Assembly: GCA_032122625.1 (NCBI GenBank)
Contig: JAQBGG010000135.1
Span: 1 to 30,240 of the forward strand
Length of the DNA stretch: 30,240 nt
Source of the DNA: CAXMST01 sp032122625
GTDB lineage: Bacteria; Actinomycetota; Thermoleophilia; Solirubrobacterales; 70-9
Direction: 5' to 3'
Shown here: piece by piece, positions 23,821 to 30,240 of the stretch
Layout of the letters: each line of letters opens with the position of its first letter
Position numbering within the stretch: position 1 is the first letter of the stretch
Notes under the pieces: generated by a model
Database searches by the model: none
Seen by the model: the letters and a program-made list of their open reading frames with translations, nothing else
What the model was told of the DNA's origin: nothing
Translations under genes and position numbers: made by a program

Positions 23821-24413
23821 ACGCCGAGCGCGGCACGGCGGCATCCGAGCGCCTCGAGCGCTCGTTCTTCGAGCGCGATCCGGTGCTCGTCGCCCGCGAG
23901 CTGATCGGCTGCACCCTGCTCGCCGACGGGGTCGGGGGGCGGATCGTCGAGACCGAGGCCTACGCCGAGTACGAGCCGGCCTGCCATGCCCATGCCGGTG
24001 TAACCGAGCGAACCCGCGTTCTGTTCGGCCCCCCGGGCCACGCCTACGTCTACCTCTCCTACGGGATCCACCGGCTCTTCAACATCGTCACCGAGCGAGA
24101 GGGAACCGGTTCCGCGGTGCTGATCCGGGCTCTGGAGCCCACCCACCGCACCGAGACGATGCGGAGCCGGCGGGTCGGGCGCCGCGACGGCGAGCTCTGT
24201 GCGGGGCCCGGTCGCTTGACGGAAGCGCTCTCGATCGGGCCGCTGGTCAACGGCGTCGACCTCGGGACCGGCCCCATCAGCCTGCACCGAGGCGCAGCGC
24301 CGGCCGACAGCGAGCTGCTCGCTGGGCCACGGATCGGGATCAGCAAGGCGATCGAGCTGGACTGGCGCTTCTGCGAAGCCGGGAGTCGCTGGCTCTCGGC
24401 GCCGGAGGGCTGA
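23817..24413 (+). CDS. mpg: 3-methyladenine DNA glycosylase (AAG/MPG family)
   Basis: Monofunctional base-excision glycosylase removing alkylated purines. The 198-residue length matches bacterial MPG. It contains ELIGCTLL, the catalytic region RIVETEAYAEYEPACHAHAG with E47 (general base) and Y49 (base flipping), FGPPGHAYVYLSYGIHRLFNIV (split: GPPGHAYVYLSYG, HRLFNIV), VLIRALEP and the C-terminal GPRIGISKA block. TTG 23817 overlaps the argH stop by four bases; no other start in this short overlap fits, although later in-frame starts would remove conserved residues only slightly. It is convergent with the penicillin-binding protein gene. Confidence 0.93.
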   Translation: MNAERGTAASERLERSFFERDPVLVARELIGCTLLADGVGGRIVETEAYAEYEPACHAHAGVTERTRVLFGPPGHAYVYLSYGIHRLFNIVTEREGTGSAVLIRALEPTHRTETMRSRRVGRRDGELCAGPGRLTEALSIGPLVNGVDLGTGPISLHRGAAPADSELLAGPRIGISKAIELDWRFCEAGSRWLSAPEG

Positions 24414-24442
24414 GGGCCGAAGAACGAGAGCGGAGGCCCGCC

Positions 24443-26731
24443 TCAGCCGTTGGGTGTGGCGCCGCCCTCGACGGCGCCGCCGTTACCCTCGCCGGCGGGC
24501 GGTGATGGGGCGGGGGTCTGCTCGGCCGGAGCCGGCACCTCCTCGACCGGTGGCTCGGCGGGCACCGACTCGGCCGGCGGGGTTGTGGTCGTCGTCGTGG
24601 CGGTAGTCTCATCGGCGGCCTCAGCCGCGGCCTTCGCGGCGCCGAGCTCGTCGTAGGCAGTGATCACGTCGTTGAAGATCAGTGCCGGGATCGTGCCGCC
24701 GTCAACCGGTAGGCCCCCGAACTCGGTCAGCATCGGAGTCGCGCCCTCGGCATAGCCGACCCAGACTGCGACGGTGACCTCCTCATTGGCGCCGACGAAC
24801 CAGGCGTCGGCGTTGTCATCGGTCGTCCCGGTCTTGCCCCAGATGTAATCGTCGCCGACCAACGCGCGCTTGCCCGTGCCGCTGGTGACGACCGTATGGA
24901 GAATCTCGACGGCTTGATCGGCGACCCCCTGGTCGACGATCTCCTTCTCGACCTTCTCGTTCAGGCCGCTCGCTCCGAGGTCATCCTTGACATCGTCGCC
25001 GTGCGCGGTCACTCTCTCGATCGCAACCGGCCCCTGACCGTTGCCGCGGCTGGCCATCGTGCCGCTGACCTGCGTGCCCCCATTGGCCAGGGTCGAGTAG
25101 GCGAAGGCCATCTCGAGTGGGGTGACGCCCCGCTTGAGCCCGCCGAGGATCATCGCCGGGTTGTCGGGAACCTTGGTGTGAATCCCGAGCTTCTGGGCCG
25201 TCTCGGCGATCTTGTCGGTGCCGACATCCAGCCCGAGCTCCGCGTAGACGGAGTTGTCGGAGTAGGTCGTGGCTGTGGCGACCGAGGCCGAGCCGAGGTA
25301 GTTGTCACCGTAGTTCTTGACCTTGAACAGCTCGTTGACCTCCTTCACCTTGCCGTTCTTCTTCCGCACCTCATTGACAAAGGGCAATTCCTTCGGCCCC
25401 GACGGATAGACGGTGTCCGGGCTGACCCCGTTGGCCAGCGCCGTCACCAGGGTGAACGGCTTGAACGACGATCCCGGTTGGCGGAGCCCGTTTGTCGCGA
25501 GGTTGAAGGGGCTCTGATTGAAATCGGTGCCGCCGACCATCGCCCGGACCTCCCCGGTGCCGTTCTCGATCACGACGACCGCCGAGCTCGGGCCGAGGCC
25601 ACTGATCCTCGAGTCGACGGCGGCTTGGACCTCGGTTTGGAGTTCGAGGTTGAGCGTCGATTTGACCTCGAGCCCGCCGCCGAAGGTCTCACCGGCGCCG
25701 TACTTGTCGACCAACTGTTGGCGCAGCCAGTCCGTGAAGTAGGGAGCTTCCGATTCTTCCTGCGGCGGTTGGATCTGACTGATGCTCGGACCCGAGAGAT
25801 CCTTGAGATCACCCAGATCCGTTTCGCTCAGCTCGAGGCGCCCGGTTTCCTGCATCTTGTCGAGGACGATGTTGCGGCGATCAACCGCGGCTTCCTGGTG
25901 AACCTTCGGGTCGTAGGCGGTCGGGGAGGAGATCATCCCGGCCAGCATCGCCGCCTCCTCGACTCGCAACTGCGAAGCACAGCGATCGCCCGGCGGTCCA
26001 CAGCCGGGATGGTTGGCCCCGAAATAGGTCCGCGCCGCGGCCTCTATTCCGTAGGCGCCCTGGCCGAAGTAGATGTTGTTCAGGTAGTTGGTCAGGATCT
26101 TGTCCTTCGACCACTGGCGTTCGATCTGGTAGGCGAGCGCCGACTCCTTGAGCTTCTGCAGCACGGTCCGGTCCTGCTGGGCGGTGAGCGCGTTCTTGAC
26201 GAACTGCTGGGTAATCGTCGAGCCGCCCTGAACGGCGCCGCCGGCGAGGATGTCCTCGCGCAGCGCGCGGGCGAGGGCGAGGTAGTCGATCCCGCGATGC
26301 TCGTAGAAGCGCTCGTCCTCGATCGAGACGACCGCGTCCTTGATCGGCAGGCCGATCTCCTTTGACTCGAGCAGGATCCGCCTCTCGTTGCCGGTCAGCG
26401 TCGCCAGCGCCTGGCCCTGGCTGTCGACCACGACCGAGTTCTCGGCCCGGTCGTACTGGGCGCGGGCCTCGAGGTCCGGCAAGTCCTGGGCAACGGCCAT
26501 CAGCACCCCGAAGACGGCGCTGACCAGCGCCAGCAGGCCGAGGCCGGCAAAGACCAGTGCGACGCGGATCTTCTTCAGTCGCGGGCGGGAATCACGCCGC
26601 TCGCGACGAGCTCCCTTGCGCTCCTGCTTGCCTCGCTGCTTCTCGGCCCTGCGCAGGTCATCGAGCTGACGATCGGTCGGCTCTTCTTCGGCGCTGCTGT
26701 CGCCGCCGTCTTGTTCACTGGTAGTCGTCAT
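24443..26731 (-). CDS. Class A penicillin-binding protein (PBP1A-type transglycosylase/transpeptidase)
   Basis: Bifunctional peptidoglycan synthase. In the 762 residues, a charged cytoplasmic tail (1-52) is followed by one membrane helix (about 54-80). The GT51 glycosyltransferase has the catalytic SIEDERFYEHRGID (about 137-149), GGSTITQQFVKN and KDKILTNYLNNIYFGQGAYG. The transpeptidase has SxxK with S421/K424 in PGSSFKPF, SDN at 491-493 and KTG at 633-635. The GT domain holds an insert with two Cys (HPGCGPPGDRCASQL). The tail after about 710 is Thr/Pro/Glu-rich, likely an extracellular linker. ATG 26731 has a poor Shine-Dalgarno. It is divergent from tyrS. Confidence 0.95.
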   Translation of the reverse strand: MTTTSEQDGGDSSAEEEPTDRQLDDLRRAEKQRGKQERKGARRERRDSRPRLKKIRVALVFAGLGLLALVSAVFGVLMAVAQDLPDLEARAQYDRAENSVVVDSQGQALATLTGNERRILLESKEIGLPIKDAVVSIEDERFYEHRGIDYLALARALREDILAGGAVQGGSTITQQFVKNALTAQQDRTVLQKLKESALAYQIERQWSKDKILTNYLNNIYFGQGAYGIEAAARTYFGANHPGCGPPGDRCASQLRVEEAAMLAGMISSPTAYDPKVHQEAAVDRRNIVLDKMQETGRLELSETDLGDLKDLSGPSISQIQPPQEESEAPYFTDWLRQQLVDKYGAGETFGGGLEVKSTLNLELQTEVQAAVDSRISGLGPSSAVVVIENGTGEVRAMVGGTDFNQSPFNLATNGLRQPGSSFKPFTLVTALANGVSPDTVYPSGPKELPFVNEVRKKNGKVKEVNELFKVKNYGDNYLGSASVATATTYSDNSVYAELGLDVGTDKIAETAQKLGIHTKVPDNPAMILGGLKRGVTPLEMAFAYSTLANGGTQVSGTMASRGNGQGPVAIERVTAHGDDVKDDLGASGLNEKVEKEIVDQGVADQAVEILHTVVTSGTGKRALVGDDYIWGKTGTTDDNADAWFVGANEEVTVAVWVGYAEGATPMLTEFGGLPVDGGTIPALIFNDVITAYDELGAAKAAAEAADETTATTTTTTPPAESVPAEPPVEEVPAPAEQTPAPSPPAGEGNGGAVEGGATPNG

Positions 26732-26767
26732 CTCAGTGCGGTGTCGAGTCGCCGGCCGGGAATGCTC

Positions 26768-26794
26768 GCGGCCATAGCGCCCGGCGATGGCCGC
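26768..26794. repeat. 8-bp inverted repeat in the PBP/tyrS divergent region
   Basis: GCGGCCAT (26768-26775) and ATGGCCGC (26787-26794) are perfect inverted copies with an 11-base loop. They lie 36-63 bases upstream of the penicillin-binding protein ATG and about 90 bases before tyrS. Could be an operator or a leader hairpin of the minus-strand gene. Confidence 0.4.
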
Positions 26795-26869
26795 TTGGAT
26801 ACGGACGGCAGACTGGGGCTGGGGAGCCTTCCGACCCGTGCTCGCGCCCCTTCAGCCGGGGCCTGAGTC

Positions 26870-26875
26870 TAGCAT
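26870..26875 (+). promoter_or_regulatory. -10 box of a putative leaderless tyrS promoter
   Basis: TAGCAT ends 7 bases before ATG 26883, with no Shine-Dalgarno. This decides the tyrS start against the open frame reaching back to 26787. Confidence 0.45.
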
Positions 26876-26882
26876 TGGCCCG

Positions 26883-28079
26883 ATGGCGGATCTCCAGGCC
26901 CAGGCGCGCCGACTTGCTCTCGGCGCCGTCGATGTACTGCCCGCGGGCCAGCTCGAGCGCCGGCTCGCCGAGGGCCGGCCGCTGCGCGTCAAGCTGGGGA
27001 TCGATCCGACCGCTCCCGACATCCACCTCGGCCACGTCGTCGTACTCGAGAAGCTGCGCCAGTTTCAGGCAGAGGGTCATACGGTCGTCCTGATCATCGG
27101 TGACTACACAGCGCGAGTCGGCGACCCGAGCGGCCGCTCGAACGAGCGCCCGTTGCTCGAGGCCGCCGAGATCGACGCCAACGCGACGACCTTCACCGAG
27201 CAGGCGTTCAGGATCCTCGATCGTGACCGCACCGAGATCCGCTTCAACAGCGAATGGCTGGACATGCCGAGCGCGGAGATCTTCGACCTCGCCCGCCGCT
27301 TCACAGTCGCCCGCCTGCTCGAGCGTGACGACTTCACCCGCCGGATGCAGGCGGCGAAGCCGATTTCGGCGCTGGAGCTGCTCTACCCGGTCCTGCAGGG
27401 CTATGACTCGGTCGCGGTCGAGGCCGACGTCGAGCTCGGCGGCACCGACCAGACCTTCAACCTGCTCTTCGGCCGGGACGTCCAGGACGCCTATTCGCAG
27501 CCCCCGCAATCGATCATCACCCTGCCGATCCTGCCGGGCACCGACGGCAAACGGCGGATGAGCAAGTCGCTCGGCAACTACGTGGGCATCACCGATGAGC
27601 CGGCGGAGATGTTCGGCAAGCTGATGAGCGTCCCCGACGAGGCGATGCCGACCTACTGGAAGCTCCTGCTTGGTGAGGAGCTCGACCCCGATCGTCCAGC
27701 GGTCGAGTCCAAGCGTGAGCTCGCCCGCCGACTCGTCGACCGCTTCGCCGGCGAGGGCTCCGGCGCCAGGGCTGAGGCCCGCTTCAACGAGATCCACGTC
27801 AAACATCAGATCCCGGATGATCTCGAGACGACCGCCTTGGCGACTGAGGCACCAATCTGGGTCGATGGTGTCCAGGGGCAGGTGCACCTGCCCCTGTTGC
27901 TCGCTCATGCCTTCGAGATCAGCAGTAGCGAAGGCCGTCGCCTGATCGCACAGGGGGCCGTCAAGATCGATGGCAACGCGGTCGCCCCCGACACACTCGA
28001 CCTTGACGCGGCCACTCTCTCCGGCACCGTTCTGCAGCTGGGGAAGAGGCGCTTCCGACGGATCGGGCCCGCGCGCTGA
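26883..28079 (+). CDS. tyrS: Tyrosyl-tRNA synthetase (TyrZ-like type)
   Basis: Class I aminoacyl-tRNA synthetase charging tRNA-Tyr. From ATG 26883 it is 398 residues. The HIGH-type motif is HLGH at 48-51 in DPTAPDIHLGHVVVLEKLRQ, and the KMSKS-type motif is RMSKS at 225-229. GGTDQTFNLLFGRD lies in the active site, and a C-terminal S4 RNA-binding domain (about 335-395) contains EGRRLIAQGAVKIDGNAV. The HLGH variant and the GITDEPAEMFGKLMSVPDE block resemble the TyrZ subtype rather than the E. coli TyrS subtype (family knowledge). The frame is open upstream, but those 32 residues are Trp/Pro-rich and unlike the family. I see no T-box leader. The rRNA operon follows. Confidence 0.96.
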   Translation: MADLQAQARRLALGAVDVLPAGQLERRLAEGRPLRVKLGIDPTAPDIHLGHVVVLEKLRQFQAEGHTVVLIIGDYTARVGDPSGRSNERPLLEAAEIDANATTFTEQAFRILDRDRTEIRFNSEWLDMPSAEIFDLARRFTVARLLERDDFTRRMQAAKPISALELLYPVLQGYDSVAVEADVELGGTDQTFNLLFGRDVQDAYSQPPQSIITLPILPGTDGKRRMSKSLGNYVGITDEPAEMFGKLMSVPDEAMPTYWKLLLGEELDPDRPAVESKRELARRLVDRFAGEGSGARAEARFNEIHVKHQIPDDLETTALATEAPIWVDGVQGQVHLPLLLAHAFEISSSEGRRLIAQGAVKIDGNAVAPDTLDLDAATLSGTVLQLGKRRFRRIGPAR

Positions 28080-28099
28080 GCGATCGGCCGGTAATCCGC

Positions 28100-28128
28100 T
28101 CGACATTCTGCCCGCAGAGCCCTATACT
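28100..28128 (+). promoter_or_regulatory. rRNA operon promoter
   Basis: TCGACA (28100-28105), a 17-base spacer and TATACT (28123-28128): the best sigma-70-like promoter in the window. It starts 21 bases after tyrS and about 300 bases before 16S, the usual leader length. Confidence 0.65.
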
Positions 28129-28155
28129 CCCGCGTCGCCTTCCGAGGCGTGCCTG

Positions 28156-28385
28156 CCCGGCAGAGGGAATACCTCGCTGCCGGGTCGGAGCGGTCTTTGA
28201 AAACTGAGCAGCGCATGCATTCCGGGCACTAGCCCGGATGCATTGAAGTCTGACCCGATCTCTTCCGCCAGCGGGAGCGATCGGGCAATTAACATGACCC
28301 GTCATGTCGATCACCGCATGTGTAAGCGGTGATCACAGGTCATAGCCAGACATGACAACTCTCAGTTAGACAGAGGACTCTGTCT
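28156..28385 (+). other. rRNA leader with tandem hairpins
   Basis: The 349-base tyrS-16S gap holds no CDS. After the promoter come, in order: CCCGGCAG/CTGCCGGG (28156-28184); ATGCAT-CCGGGC/GCCCGG-ATGCAT with a one-base bulge (28215-28243); CCCGATC/GATCGGG (28254-28285); GTCATGTC/GACATGAC (28301-28356), enclosing GATCACCGC/GCGGTGATC; and AGACAGAG/CTCTGTCT (28368-28385). TGAAGTCT (28244-28251) can pair with AGACTTCA just after 16S (29981-29988), a candidate RNase III processing stem. Confidence 0.6.
28192..28207 (+). promoter_or_regulatory. boxA antitermination element in rRNA leader
   Basis: GGTCTTTGAAAACTGA resembles boxA of bacterial rRNA leaders (core TCTTTGAAAA). It lies between the first and second leader hairpins, where Nus-factor loading would be expected. 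Confidence 0.55.
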
Positions 28386-28428
28386 CCCCTGACCCGGGGG
28401 GCAGGGATTGAAACCCCTCAAGTCACTT

Positions 28429-29975
<1,547 letters not shown>

Positions 29976-30068
29976 ATCGAAGACTTCAGCTTTTTCATAA
30001 GTACCCACACGAATTGCTTGATTCACTTGCGAAAAGCGATTGGGTTGATAGACCCGAGAGAGACGATT

Positions 30069-30142
<74 letters not shown>

Positions 30143-30145
<3 letters not shown>

Positions 30146-30229
30146 GATTTGTCCATCTCGGCTGATCCCCGCGACTTGCATAGTGGACTATGCGGCGCCG
30201 CGACGATCAACCAATCTGAACAAATCTGG
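30143..30229 (+). repeat. Long spacer stem-loop starting at the tRNA-Ile CCA end
   Basis: CCAGATTTGT (30143-30152) pairs perfectly with ACAAATCTGG (30220-30229). Inside are TGATC/GATCA, CGCG/CGCG and GCATAGT-GG-ACTATGC (30178-30193), giving one extended hairpin. Its 5' arm includes the tRNA CCA. It probably guides processing of the tRNA 3' end and the spacer. Confidence 0.6.
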
Positions 30230-30240
30230 AGTTGAGATCC

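Noticed and set aside
26787..26882. N-terminal extension of tyrS
   Set aside because: The extra 32 residues are Trp/Pro-rich and absent from the family. The -10 box at 26870 and the conserved MADLQAQARR start favour 26883.
26795..26882. T-box leader before tyrS
   Set aside because: No T-box core (AGGGTGGNACCGCG-like) and no antiterminator fold; the gap is too short.

Overview
High-GC bacterial chromosome fragment. The 16S gene, the encoded-CCA tRNA-Ile and the gene styles point to a deep-branching actinobacterium, most likely class Thermoleophilia (Solirubrobacterales/Gaiellales-like). That placement is my inference from the 16S sequence read by eye, not from a search.

Layout. 1-2662: menaquinone genes, with menA (cut by the window edge) and menB on the minus strand and menE on the plus strand. 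2692-3705: ilvC. 3791-4441: a minus-strand two-repeat membrane protein (DUF4389-like). 4604-7323: overlapping serC-serA. 7355-9290: a zinc-free quinone oxidoreductase-like protein and an unknown membrane protein with a His-rich motif. 9341-11128: leuA preceded by a 19-residue Leu-rich leader peptide. 11176-13044: a small membrane protein, a short-chain dehydrogenase and an XRE-cupin regulator. 13088-16112: leuC, an O-methyltransferase and leuD, closely packed. 16127-16250: a frameshifted small gene. 16300-18245: leuB flanked by two small minus-strand lipoprotein genes of one apparent family. 18462-22332: ilvE, a small leader-like ORF with hairpins, cimA and a DegT-type aminotransferase that overlaps cimA. 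22450-24413: argH-mpg. 24443-26731: a class A penicillin-binding protein (minus). 26883-28079: tyrS. 28100-30240: rRNA operon start (promoter, long structured leader, boxA, 16S, tRNA-Ile, spacer stem).

How the genes work together. The core is branched-chain amino acid synthesis. CimA makes citramalate from pyruvate, and LeuC/LeuD/LeuB can serve both the citramalate (isoleucine) and isopropylmalate (leucine) routes. IlvC and IlvE supply shared steps. ilvB, ilvN and ilvD are not in the window. serC-serA give the first two serine steps; serB is not seen.

The most interesting regulatory signal is at leuA. A leader peptide with six Leu codons, apparently leaderless, has a Leu-codon run that is complementary over 10 bp to the leuA Shine-Dalgarno sequence, which suggests leucine-responsive translational attenuation. 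A second window-wide signal is a TAnnnT -10 box placed 6-9 bases before the start codon of seven genes, with no convincing Shine-Dalgarno, which suggests widespread leaderless mRNAs. I found no CRISPR array, insertion sequence, phage gene or defence system.
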